The notes under the pieces: model-generated | The model's input: the letters and a program-made list of their open reading frames with translations, nothing else | Told to the model about the DNA's origin: nothing | Database searches by the model: none | Shown here: positions 52,196 through 60,767 of the stretch, one piece after another | Layout of the letters: every line of letters starts with the position of its first letter | Position numbering within the stretch: the first letter of the stretch is position 1 | Made by a program: the position numbers and the translations under genes | Assembly (NCBI RefSeq): GCF_030908215.1 | Contig: NZ_JAVFJK010000006.1 | Coordinates: 1-64,000 of the forward strand | DNA: 64,000 nt | Origin: Sinomonas sp. ASV486 | Lineage (GTDB): Bacteria > Actinomycetota > Actinomycetes > Actinomycetales > Micrococcaceae | Direction of reading: 5' to 3'

Positions 52196-53208
52196 TGACA
52201 GCTTCGAGCGAGCCGCGCGTCGGGACAGCACTGCGCCCCGTGGCGCCGGGACAGCGCGTCACGGTGCGCGTCCCGGCGACCAGCGCCAACCTCGGTCCCG
52301 GCTATGACAGCCTCGGCCTCGCCCTCGCCCTGTATGACACGGTGACCGTCGAGACGACCGACGACGGCGCGCTCTCGTTCGATCTCGCCGGTGAGGGCGC
52401 CGACACGCTCCCGCGCGACGGGAGCCATCTCGTGGTCCGGACGCTCGACGCCGCGCTGGCCCGCCTCGGCTACGCGCGCTCGGGGCTCGCGCTCACCGCG
52501 GACAACGTGAGCCCGCATGGCCGCGGCCTCGGCTCGTCAGCCTCCGCAACGGTGGCGGCGGTGCTCGCGGCGGCTGCCCTCGTCGAGCCGGAAGACCGCC
52601 CCGACCGCGCGTGGGCACTGCAGCTGTGCAGCGAGATCGAAGGGCATCCCGACAACGTGGCCCCGGCCATCTTCGGTTCGCTCGCGCTGTCCTGGCAGGA
52701 CGGCGAGGCCTTCCACACGGCGGTCGCCGAGGTGGCGCCCAGTGTGGTGCCGATCGTCGCGATTCCGGACTTCGAGCTCTCGACGGAGCTAGCGCGCTCC
52801 CTCCTCCCCTCGTCGATTCCGCACACTGCGGCCGCGGCGAACTCGGGCCGGGCCGCGCTGCTCGTGCACGCCCTGACGAAGGAGCCCTCGCTGCTGCTGC
52901 CGGCCACCGAGGACTATCTCCACCAGAGCTACCGCTCGGGCGCCATGGAGCCGAGCGCGCGTCTCATCGGGCAGCTGCGGTCCGAGGGACATGCGGCGGT
53001 CGTCTCGGGTGCCGGCCCCACGGTTCTGGCCCTCGCGGACGGCGAGGAGGAGGCGGACGAGGTGCAGGGCGCCGTCGAACGCTTCACGGGGTATCTGGCC
53101 GAGGGGCTGTTCGATGCGGAGCAGGGCGGCGAGTCTGTGACACGCTGGCGCGTGCTGCGTCTCGCCGTTGACCGCGAAGGTGCTAGAGTGGACGTGCATC
53201 CACGGTAA
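52195..53208 (+). CDS. thrB: Homoserine kinase
   Basis: This 337-residue GHMP kinase phosphorylates homoserine. It has PATSANLGPGYDSLGLAL (28-45), the ATP loop PHGRGLGSSAS (107-117) and C-terminal SGAGPTVLAL. ATG overlaps the thrC TGA (TGATG). The order hom-thrC-thrB with overlaps gives one operon. The rho promoter appears to lie in the last codons of this gene. Confidence 0.95.
   Translation: MTASSEPRVGTALRPVAPGQRVTVRVPATSANLGPGYDSLGLALALYDTVTVETTDDGALSFDLAGEGADTLPRDGSHLVVRTLDAALARLGYARSGLALTADNVSPHGRGLGSSASATVAAVLAAAALVEPEDRPDRAWALQLCSEIEGHPDNVAPAIFGSLALSWQDGEAFHTAVAEVAPSVVPIVAIPDFELSTELARSLLPSSIPHTAAAANSGRAALLVHALTKEPSLLLPATEDYLHQSYRSGAMEPSARLIGQLRSEGHAAVVSGAGPTVLALADGEEEADEVQGAVERFTGYLAEGLFDAEQGGESVTRWRVLRLAVDREGARVDVHPR
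53184..53189 (+). promoter_or_regulatory. -10 box of the rho transcript
   Basis: TAGAGT lies inside the end of thrB, about 386 bp upstream of rho. No good -35 is at the standard distance; TTGACC lies only 10 bp upstream. The start site would be near 53196. Confidence 0.45.
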
Positions 53209-53574
53209 ATCAGCGGTAAATCTGCTCAGTGGTGAATCTCCCCGGCGAATCTCTTCAACGGTGAACCCGGTGATTCTGCGCATTCGTGATTCTTCAGGCC
53301 ACACTGTGAGGGCATGCTGCGCAACCCCAGTCCAGCTTTCCGTCAGGGATGCCGCCCCTCCAGCGCTGCAGCCGGTCTGGCTGCCTGCGGTCGATCCGCA
53401 CGCAGGCCCAGACACGATTCAGGACCTCGCACGCTCGGGGCGGGCTGAACTACTCAGGCCCTGCCTGGCCATCAGGCCCCGCAGGCCACAGCCTGGCCGC
53501 CGCTCCAGTCGGCGGCCACGACCACGATGCGCCGGCTCTGCAATGCCGGCGTTTCGACTCCGGAAGGACCATCC
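53196..53574 (+). promoter_or_regulatory. Long rho leader with GGTGAATC repeats, C-rich segment and hairpin
   Basis: The 366-bp gap has no gene. Seven copies of GGTGAATC-like octamers start at 53204, 53215, 53231, 53244, 53260, 53269 and 53285. A C-rich, weakly structured stretch follows (about 53310-53490), then a perfect 9-bp hairpin TGGCCGCCG/CGGCGGCCA at 53494-53518, without a U-run, 57 nt before the start. The layout suggests attenuation, perhaps by Rho itself through the C-rich part. Confidence 0.5.
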
Positions 53575-55758
53575 GTGACACAGACCACTGAGCTGAACCC
53601 AGCAGTGGAAGCCTCCTCCGCGTCCGAGTCCAAGGGAATCGCCGGCCTCAAGCTCGCGCAGTTGCAGGCCTTGGCATCCCAGCTGGGCATCACCGGTGGA
53701 TCCCGCATGCGCAAGGGCGACCTTGTTACCGCGATCACCGCCCACCAGAAGGGTGAGCCCGTGGGCCGCCCGGCCGCGCGCCGGGCCGCTCCCACCACGA
53801 CCGAGACGCCCGCCGAGCTTCCGCTCCCCGAGACGGGCACAACTGTGCAGGCGGCGCGTACGGCGCAGCCGGCACGGACTGCGGAAACGGCCGACGAGGC
53901 CTCGGAGACCGGGGCGGCGCCTTCCCGCACGCGCGGCCGGGCCCGGCGTCGCGCCGGCAGCGACGGCGTCGTGACGCCCGGAGCCGCGCCGGCCGCCGAG
54001 GAGGCAGCCCCGCAGGTGGAGGCCGCCCAGGCCCCTGCTGCGCCGCAGGCCGAGACCCACACCGAGGCTCCGGCCGAGTCCGGGACGCGCCAGAGCCGCA
54101 CCCGCTCCCGCAACCGCCGCCCCGAGTCCGGCGAAGCCTCGGCCGAGACGGCGCAGGCTCCCCACGGGGACGCCGCAGAGGCTCCCTCGCACGAGCGCGG
54201 CCAAGCGGTTGGCACCACCGAGGCCCCCGCTGAGGGCGCCCGCCAGGACGAGCCCGGCGAGGGCCGGAACCGACGTGGGGACCGGACCCAGCAAGACCGC
54301 CAGCAGGACCGCCAGGGCGGCCAGCAGTCTGATCGCCAGGACCGTCAGCAGGACCGGCGCCGCGACGAGTTCGAGGGCGAGGACGGCGGTTCGCGCCGTT
54401 CGCGCCGGAACCGTCGTGGCCGCGACCGTGACGACGTTCAGGGCCAGCAGGGGAACCGGAACGACCGCTTCCGCGACCGCAACGAGCGCATGCGCGACCG
54501 GAGCGGACGCCGCAACGCCGGCCCAGAGGTCGACGAGACCGAGGTGACCGAGGACGACGTGCTGCTTCCCGTGGCGGGCATCCTCGACGTCCTCGAGAAC
54601 TACGCCTTCATCCGCACGTCCGGCTACCTCCCGGGCCCGAATGACGTCTACGTCCCTCTGACGCAGGTCAAGAAGTACGGCCTGCGCAAGGGTGACGCCG
54701 TAGTCGGTGCGATCCGCGCCCCCCGCGACGGCGAGGAGAACCAGAACCAGAATCAGGGCCAGAGCCACGGCGGCCGCCAGAGCCACAGCAATCGCCAGAA
54801 GTTCAACGCCCTCGTCCGCGTCACGAGCGTCAACGGCAAGAGCCCCGAGGAGATGAAGGGCCGCGTCGAGTTCACCAAGCTCGTACCGCTGTACCCCTCC
54901 GAGCGCCTGCGCCTCGAGACGGACCCGAAGAAGATCGGCCCCCGCGTGATCGACCTCGTGGCCCCGATCGGCAAGGGCCAGCGCGGCCTCATCGTCTCGC
55001 CGCCGAAGGCCGGCAAGACGCTGATCCTGCAGTCCATCGCGAATGCGATCACCATCAACAACCCTGAGGTCCACCTCATGATGGTGCTCGTGGACGAGCG
55101 CCCTGAAGAGGTCACGGACATGCAGCGCTCGGTCAAGGGCGAGGTCATCGCCTCGACGTTCGACCGTCCGGCCGAGGACCACACGACCGTGGCCGAATTG
55201 GCCATCGAGCGTGCCAAGCGGCTCGTCGAGATGGGCATGGACGTCGTCGTGCTCCTCGATTCGATGACCCGCCTCGGCCGTGCGTACAACCTCGCCGCGC
55301 CGGCGTCGGGACGCATCCTCTCCGGCGGTGTCGACTCGGCCGCGCTCTACCCGCCGAAGCGCTTCTTCGGTGCGGCGCGCAACATCGAGAACGGCGGCTC
55401 GCTCACGATCCTCGCCACGGCGCTCGTCGAGACCGGGTCCAAGATGGACGAGGTCATCTTCGAGGAGTTCAAGGGCACCGGCAACATGGAGCTCCGCCTG
55501 TCCCGCCAGCTCGCGGACAAGCGCATCTTCCCGGCGGTGGACGTCAACGCGTCCGGTACCCGCCGCGAGGAGAACCTGCTCTCTCCGGAGGAGGTCCGCA
55601 TCATGTGGCGCCTGCGCCGCCTCCTCTCGGGCCTCGACACGCAGCAGGCCCTCGAACTGCTCACGTCGAAGATCCGCGAGACGGGCTCGAACGTCGAGTT
55701 CCTCCTGCAGGTGCAGAAGACGACTCTCGCGTCCAAGTCGGAGAGCGACAAGCACTAG
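53575..55758 (+). CDS. rho: Transcription termination factor Rho (actinobacterial long form)
   Basis: This 727-residue hexameric RNA helicase ends transcripts. An N-terminal Rho_N helix bundle (about 18-60, GLKLAQLQALASQLGI) is followed by an Ala-, then Arg/Asn/Gln/Asp-rich disordered insertion of about 230 residues typical of actinobacteria. The RNA-binding cold-shock fold (VAGILDVLENYAFIRTSGYL, about 330) and the ATPase come next, with P-loop SPPKAGKTL near 476, VVLLDSMTRLGRAYN and the R-loop. GTG 53575 is preceded by GGAAGGACC. Confidence 0.96.
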   Translation: MTQTTELNPAVEASSASESKGIAGLKLAQLQALASQLGITGGSRMRKGDLVTAITAHQKGEPVGRPAARRAAPTTTETPAELPLPETGTTVQAARTAQPARTAETADEASETGAAPSRTRGRARRRAGSDGVVTPGAAPAAEEAAPQVEAAQAPAAPQAETHTEAPAESGTRQSRTRSRNRRPESGEASAETAQAPHGDAAEAPSHERGQAVGTTEAPAEGARQDEPGEGRNRRGDRTQQDRQQDRQGGQQSDRQDRQQDRRRDEFEGEDGGSRRSRRNRRGRDRDDVQGQQGNRNDRFRDRNERMRDRSGRRNAGPEVDETEVTEDDVLLPVAGILDVLENYAFIRTSGYLPGPNDVYVPLTQVKKYGLRKGDAVVGAIRAPRDGEENQNQNQGQSHGGRQSHSNRQKFNALVRVTSVNGKSPEEMKGRVEFTKLVPLYPSERLRLETDPKKIGPRVIDLVAPIGKGQRGLIVSPPKAGKTLILQSIANAITINNPEVHLMMVLVDERPEEVTDMQRSVKGEVIASTFDRPAEDHTTVAELAIERAKRLVEMGMDVVVLLDSMTRLGRAYNLAAPASGRILSGGVDSAALYPPKRFFGAARNIENGGSLTILATALVETGSKMDEVIFEEFKGTGNMELRLSRQLADKRIFPAVDVNASGTRREENLLSPEEVRIMWRLRRLLSGLDTQQALELLTSKIRETGSNVEFLLQVQKTTLASKSESDKH

Positions 55759-55768
55759 CGCCCCGCCC

Positions 55769-55808
55769 ACGGCGGCCGGCCCCGGACACCACCGGCGCCG
55801 GCCGCCGT
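55769..55808 (+). terminator. rho terminator
   Basis: ACGGCGGCCGGC (55769-55780) pairs perfectly with GCCGGCCGCCGT (55797-55808) across 16 nt, 10 bp after the rho stop, followed by CGTCGTTCGTTG. Confidence 0.65.
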
Positions 55809-55851
55809 CGTCGTTCGTTGAACACACCCACCCCCTGACGAAAGGCCCCAC

Positions 55852-56925
55852 ATGTTCGAGTCCGTGCAAGGACTTCTGGACGAGCACGCCGAGCTCCAGA
55901 AGCAGCTGAGCGATCCCGCGGTCTACCAGGACCAGGCGCTCGCGCGGAAGCTCGGACGTCGTTCGGCCCAGCTGAACGGGATCGTCGAGGCGTACAACCG
56001 CTGGAAGACACTCGGCGACGACCTCGAGGCCGCGCGCGAGATGGCCGCCGAGGACCCCGAGTTCGCGGCCGAGGTCCCGGACCTCGACGCGGCACACGAG
56101 GAGGCACAGGAGAAGCTGCGCCGACTCCTCATCCCGCGCGACCCCAACGACGCCCGCAACGTGATCCTCGAGGTCAAGGGTGGCGAGGGCGGCGACGAGG
56201 CTGCCCTCTTCGCGGGCGACCTCCTGAGGATGTACACCCGCTACGCGGAGTCGAAGGGGTGGAAGACGGAGATCCTCTCCTCGACCGAGTCGGACCTCGG
56301 CGGCTACAAGGACGTCCAGGTCGCGATCAAGGGCTCCTCCAACGATCCGGCGGAGGGTGTGTTCGCCCACCTCAAGTTCGAGGGCGGTGTGCACCGCGTC
56401 CAGCGCGTGCCCGTGACGGAGTCGCAGGGCCGTATCCACACGTCCGCCGCGGGCGTGCTCGTGTTCCCCGAGGTGGACGAGCCGGAGGAGATCGAGATCA
56501 GTCAGAACGACCTCAAGATCGACGTCTACCGCTCCTCGGGCCCGGGCGGCCAGTCCGTCAACACGACCGACTCTGCTGTGCGCATCACCCACCTCCCCAC
56601 GGGGATTGTCGTAGCGATGCAGAACGAGAAGTCGCAGCTGCAGAACCGCGAAGCGGCGATGCGTGTGCTCCGCTCGCGCATCCTCGCGCACCAGCAGGAG
56701 CAGATCGACGCGGAGAACGCCGACCTCCGCAGGTCCCAGGTCCGCACGATGGACCGCTCCGAGCGCATCCGCACGTACAACTACCCGGAGAACCGCATCG
56801 CGGACCACCGCACCGGGTACAAGGCGTACAACCTCGACGCCGTCATGAACGGCGATCTCGGCCCTGTCATCACCTCGTGCATCGAGATGGACGAGCAGCA
56901 CCGCCTCGACGCGATCGGCGAATGA
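55852..56925 (+). CDS. prfA: Peptide chain release factor 1
   Basis: This 357-residue class I release factor reads UAA and UAG. The catalytic GGQ is at 232-234 ([14 protein letters not shown]); the glutamine is the methylation target of PrmC, encoded next. The PAT-type anticodon-reading region precedes it ([16 protein letters not shown]). ATG 55852 is preceded by GAAAGG. It overlaps prmC by 4 bp (ATGA). Confidence 0.97.
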   Translation: MFESVQGLLDEHAELQKQLSDPAVYQDQALARKLGRRSAQLNGIVEAYNRWKTLGDDLEAAREMAAEDPEFAAEVPDLDAAHEEAQEKLRRLLIPRDPNDARNVILEVKGGEGGDEAALFAGDLLRMYTRYAESKGWKTEILSSTESDLGGYKDVQVAIKGSSNDPAEGVFAHLKFEGGVHRVQRVPVTESQGRIHTSAAGVLVFPEVDEPEEIEISQNDLKIDVYRSSGPGGQSVNTTDSAVRITHLPTGIVVAMQNEKSQLQNREAAMRVLRSRILAHQQEQIDAENADLRRSQVRTMDRSERIRTYNYPENRIADHRTGYKAYNLDAVMNGDLGPVITSCIEMDEQHRLDAIGE

Positions 56926-57974
56926 GCACACCGTCGGCCGGATTGGGGCCGGTGGGTGACCCCGAGGACCTGGGTGCGGCGCTGCGGCGTGCTGCCGCCA
57001 TCCTCGCCGAGGCCGGGGTCCCGAGCCCGCGCGTGGACGCCGAGCTCCTCGCCGAGCACCTGCTCGCCCGGCAGCCCGACGGCGGGGGGCTCGGCGGCGG
57101 TGGCCTCGGCCGCCTCAGGGCGCTCGCCATCACCGGAGCCCGGGTGCCAGAGGGATTCTGGGACCTCGTGGCCGAGCGCGCCCGCCGCGTGCCGCTCCAG
57201 CACCTCACGGGGACCGCGCACTTCCGCCGACTCGCCCTCGCGGTGGGCCCGGGTGTCTTTGTGCCGCGGCCCGAGACGGAGGGGGTTGTGCAGGTCGCGC
57301 TCGACTGGATAGCCCAGCTTTTCCCGGACGCCGTCACCCCGGAGCCTGCAGGGTCAGGGTCCGGCTCGGGTCAGGGATCGGCGACGCCGTCGGATCGTGA
57401 GTCGGCGCACGACGCCGGCCGGTCGCCCCGCGCCGCCCGCTTGCACCAGACGGGTCCCGTCGTCGTCGACCTCGGCACCGGATCCGGCGCCATCGCCGCC
57501 TCGATCGCGCACGAGGCGCCGGGCGCCGTCGTGCACGCTGTCGAGTTGTCCGATCTTGCGCACGCGTGGGCTGCCCGGAACCTCGCGCTTCCCGAGGCCG
57601 GAGGACGTGTGCACCTGGTCCGCGGCGACCTGCGGACGGCGTTCAGGGAACTCGACGGGTCGGTGGACGTAGTCGTCTCCAACCCGCCGTACATCCCGCC
57701 GGACATGGTCCCGAGGGAACCGGAAGCCGCTCTGCACGATCCCCAGATGGCCCTCTACGGGGGCGCGGAGGGCGGTCTTGAGCTGCCTCTCGCCGCCGCC
57801 GTGACGGCCGCCCGGCTGCTGGTCCCGGGAGGCTTCTTCGTCATGGAGCACGCCGAGGTCCAGGCTGAGCGGATTGCCGAAATCCTGGGAGCGAGCCCGT
57901 CCTGGACCCACGTGCAGCGCCACAACGACCTCAACGGGCTCCCGCGCGCCACGAGCGCAGTCCGGGCCGCCTGA
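56922..57974 (+). CDS. prmC: Release factor glutamine methyltransferase
   Basis: This 350-residue methyltransferase modifies the GGQ glutamine of release factors. It has [15 protein letters not shown] and FVPRPETE, the SAM loop [16 protein letters not shown] and NPPYIPP at 254-260. A Gly/Ser-rich 40-residue insertion (about 145-185) separates the N-terminal domain from the catalytic core. A start at 56922 overlaps the prfA stop. Confidence 0.95.
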   Translation: MSTPSAGLGPVGDPEDLGAALRRAAAILAEAGVPSPRVDAELLAEHLLARQPDGGGLGGGGLGRLRALAITGARVPEGFWDLVAERARRVPLQHLTGTAHFRRLALAVGPGVFVPRPETEGVVQVALDWIAQLFPDAVTPEPAGSGSGSGQGSATPSDRESAHDAGRSPRAARLHQTGPVVVDLGTGSGAIAASIAHEAPGAVVHAVELSDLAHAWAARNLALPEAGGRVHLVRGDLRTAFRELDGSVDVVVSNPPYIPPDMVPREPEAALHDPQMALYGGAEGGLELPLAAAVTAARLLVPGGFFVMEHAEVQAERIAEILGASPSWTHVQRHNDLNGLPRATSAVRAA

Positions 57975-58015
57975 ACGTCGAGGGGCACACCGGAGCCCGT
58001 GGAAGAATGGACGCC

Positions 58016-58921
58016 GTGACCACCGCGACGTACAACTGCACCGATCCGCTACAGCGCGCCGAGGGCCTCGCCCATGCACAGCGCGCGATCGCCCAGAAGC
58101 AGTGCGTCGTGATACCGACCGACACGGTCTACGGCATCGCAGCCGACGCGTTCTCTGCCCAGGCGGTCGCGACGCTCCTGGCCGCCAAGGGCCGTGGCAG
58201 GTCGATGCCGCCGCCCGTCCTCATCCCCAGGCTCCAGACGATGGACGGCCTCGCTACCGAGGTCCCCGCGGGGGGCCGCGCCCTCGCCGAGAAGTTCTGG
58301 CCCGGCCCGCTCACGCTCATCCTCCACGCCCAGCCGTCGCTGACCTGGGATCTCGGCGAGACGAAGGGAACGGTGGCCCTCCGCATTCCCGATGACGAGC
58401 TTGCCCAGGCCCTCCTGACGATCACAGGCCCCCTTGCCGTGTCGAGTGCCAACCGCACGGGCCAGGCGGCGGCGCAGACAGCCTCCGAGGCCCGCGAGCA
58501 GCTGGCCGAGAGCGTCGAGGTCTACCTCGAGGAGGGCTTCCGGCCCGTCGAAGGGACCGCGGAATCCGGAGGCCTCCCCTCGACGATCGTGGACTGCACG
58601 GGGGAGCGGCTGCGCGTGGTGCGCCAAGGCGCCCTGAGCCTCGACGCGATCCGCGAGATCGTGCCCGACGTCCTCGGACTCGGCGAGGAGCCTGAGACGC
58701 TGACTGAGCCTGAGGCAGCCCAGGATCCGCTGACGCTGGCGAAGCCTGAGGAGCAGTCCGAGCCCGAGGTGCCTGCCCGGGTCGAGCCCGCACAGGCCGA
58801 GGCCGAAGCCGCCCAGGACGAGCCCGCCCAGGACGAGCCCGCTCCGAGCGATCCCGTGGTGCCGGCCGAGCCGGTAGTGCCGACCGAGCCCGAGAACGTC
58901 AAGGGGCAGCCGCGTGACTGA
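58016..58921 (+). CDS. tsaC: L-threonylcarbamoyladenylate synthase (TsaC/Sua5) with acidic tail
   Basis: The protein has 301 residues. The first 205 form a YrdC domain (CVVIPTDTVYGIAADAF, GRGRSMPPPVLIP, FWPGPLTLIL, GTVALRIPDDELAQALL, VSSANRTGQAAAQ) that makes threonylcarbamoyl-AMP for t6A in tRNA. The last 85 residues are a Pro/Glu/Ala-rich disordered tail without the Sua5 domain. GTG 58016 is preferred, since AAGAAT lies 7 nt upstream and family proteins start here; ATG 58007 is possible. Confidence 0.9.
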   Translation: MTTATYNCTDPLQRAEGLAHAQRAIAQKQCVVIPTDTVYGIAADAFSAQAVATLLAAKGRGRSMPPPVLIPRLQTMDGLATEVPAGGRALAEKFWPGPLTLILHAQPSLTWDLGETKGTVALRIPDDELAQALLTITGPLAVSSANRTGQAAAQTASEAREQLAESVEVYLEEGFRPVEGTAESGGLPSTIVDCTGERLRVVRQGALSLDAIREIVPDVLGLGEEPETLTEPEAAQDPLTLAKPEEQSEPEVPARVEPAQAEAEAAQDEPAQDEPAPSDPVVPAEPVVPTEPENVKGQPRD

Positions 58922-60764
58922 TCCCCGCTCGACTCGGGTTGTCGCTGTCATGGTCAGCTACAACCGGCGGGAGCTTCTTGCGCGGTCCCTCGCAGCCATC
59001 GCCGCGGGCGACCGACTGCCGGACGCCCTGGTGGTGGTAGACAACGGCTCGACCGACGGTTCGGCCGACTATGTCGCCTCGCTCACGATGCCGTTCGAGG
59101 TTGATCTCGTTCACCTCGCCGAGAACACCGGCGGTGCGGGCGGATTCACCATGGGCATGGCCACGGCGCTCGAGAAGCACAGCCCGGACCTCCTGTGGGT
59201 CATGGACGACGACACCGTCCCCCGGCCGGCCGCGCTCGCTGAGGCCGTGCGCCTCTGGGACGCGTGCACCGAGACGGACAAGCCGGCCTTCATCGCGAGC
59301 CGAGTTGTCTGGTCCGACGGTCGTGACCACCCGATGAACACGATGCGCGACAGGTGGGATGCCTCGCCGGTCGACCGGCGATTCGCCGCCGCGCACCGAG
59401 CGCGGGTCGTCCGCTCGGCGTCGTTCGTCTCGCTCTTCGTCTCCGCTGACGCGGTCCGCGCGCTCGGCCTTCCGGTGGCGGACTACTTCCTCTGGAACGA
59501 CGACTTCGAATTCACCGCCCGGCTCGCGCGTCGTCGGCTGGGGCTCGCAAGCCTCGATTCGGTCGTCGAGCACCATACGAAGATCTTCGATTCGTTCACG
59601 GTCGATATCGGCGAGCGATTCCGGTTCGAGGTGCGCAACAAGATCTGGACGTTCTTCCGATCGCAGGCGCTCGCGCCCGCCGAGAAGGTGCTGTACGGCG
59701 GGTCGACCCTCCGCCGCTGGGGTCGGATGGTCGCCGGCAGCCCGCGGCCCGGCGTCGTCCTCAGATCCGGCCTCCTCGGGCTGCGGGAGGCCGTCGCCCA
59801 CCCACCGCGGGCGAATGACGCGGTGCTCGCTGGGGTCGGCGGGCTGCCCCGCGGCGCGGCCCACGCCGACCCGGAGGCAGCCGGGTCCTCCGACGACCCG
59901 GCCCACCCCGGGTTCTCCGTCCTCCTTCCTGTCTACGCGGGCGACGACGCCACCCGCGTGCGCAGGGCGCTCGAGTCCGTCACGGCTGACCAGACCGTGC
60001 CGCCAGCACAGGTGGTCATCGTGCGGGACGGCCCGGTCAGCTCCGACATCGAAGCTGTCCTTGCGGATGCCGAGCGTGACGCACGCTTCCCGGCTGAGGT
60101 ACTCCGGCTTCCGGCAGGCGTCGGACTGGCCGATGCGCTCGATGCTGGCCTGCGGGAGTGCCGCCACGATGTCGTGGCCCGGATGGACGCCGACGACGTC
60201 TCCGTCCCCGAGCGGTTCGCGCGCCAGCTTGCCCTCATGGCTGCCGGCTACGACATCGTCGGGTCGGCGATCGCCGAGATCGGGGACGACGAGTCCCACC
60301 GGATCGCGAGCCGGCCCGTTCCGGCCACGCACCGCGAGATCATGGCGCAGCTCGGGTTCCGGACGCCGTTCAACCATCCCAGCGTCATGTACCGAGCATC
60401 GGCGGTCTCTGCGGCCGGGGGCTACCGGGGCGTGCCGGACATGGAGGACTACTGGCTGTGGGCCCGCATGCTGCACCGCGGCAGCCTCGGCGCCAACGTC
60501 CCCGATGCGCTCGTGCTGTACCGCGTGAGCGACGGCGCCTACGCGCGCCGCGGGGGCCAGCGCATGCTGACCGCTGAGCTGCGCCTCCAGCGGCGCATGC
60601 TCGCCGCCGGCTATATCACTGGACTCACCTTCGTCCGGAACATGCTGGTGCGCGGGATCTACCGGCTGGTCCCGACGCGGGTACGGCGCCGCGGCTACCG
60701 CGCTGCCTTCACCGAGCACCCGGACATGTCCGGGAACAGAACCGCCGGGAAAGCGGCCTGCTGA
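58914..60764 (+). CDS. Double GT2 glycosyltransferase (GlfT1-like plus second GT2 domain)
   Basis: The 616-residue protein joins two family 2 glycosyltransferases. The first (about 5-300) has VVAVMVSYNRRELLARSL, DNGSTDGS and DDD at 98-100, and resembles galactofuranosyl- or rhamnosyltransferases of the GlfT1/WbbL group. The second (about 338-600) has FSVLLPVYAGDDATRVRRALES, MDADDVSVPERF (about 424) and a C-terminal MEDYWLWARML. A disordered linker (HADPEAAGSSDDPAHPG) separates them. It overlaps the tsaC stop by 8 bp and precedes the WecA-like gene by 3 bp. A role in surface glycan assembly is likely; the sugars are unknown. Confidence 0.85.
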   Translation: MTDPRSTRVVAVMVSYNRRELLARSLAAIAAGDRLPDALVVVDNGSTDGSADYVASLTMPFEVDLVHLAENTGGAGGFTMGMATALEKHSPDLLWVMDDDTVPRPAALAEAVRLWDACTETDKPAFIASRVVWSDGRDHPMNTMRDRWDASPVDRRFAAAHRARVVRSASFVSLFVSADAVRALGLPVADYFLWNDDFEFTARLARRRLGLASLDSVVEHHTKIFDSFTVDIGERFRFEVRNKIWTFFRSQALAPAEKVLYGGSTLRRWGRMVAGSPRPGVVLRSGLLGLREAVAHPPRANDAVLAGVGGLPRGAAHADPEAAGSSDDPAHPGFSVLLPVYAGDDATRVRRALESVTADQTVPPAQVVIVRDGPVSSDIEAVLADAERDARFPAEVLRLPAGVGLADALDAGLRECRHDVVARMDADDVSVPERFARQLALMAAGYDIVGSAIAEIGDDESHRIASRPVPATHREIMAQLGFRTPFNHPSVMYRASAVSAAGGYRGVPDMEDYWLWARMLHRGSLGANVPDALVLYRVSDGAYARRGGQRMLTAELRLQRRMLAAGYITGLTFVRNMLVRGIYRLVPTRVRRRGYRAAFTEHPDMSGNRTAGKAAC

Positions 60765-60767
60765 GCC

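Noticed and set aside
53204-53292. Possible CRISPR or mobile-element repeats in the rho leader
   Set aside because: Units are only 8 bp at irregular 9-16 bp spacing, with no repeat-spacer structure.
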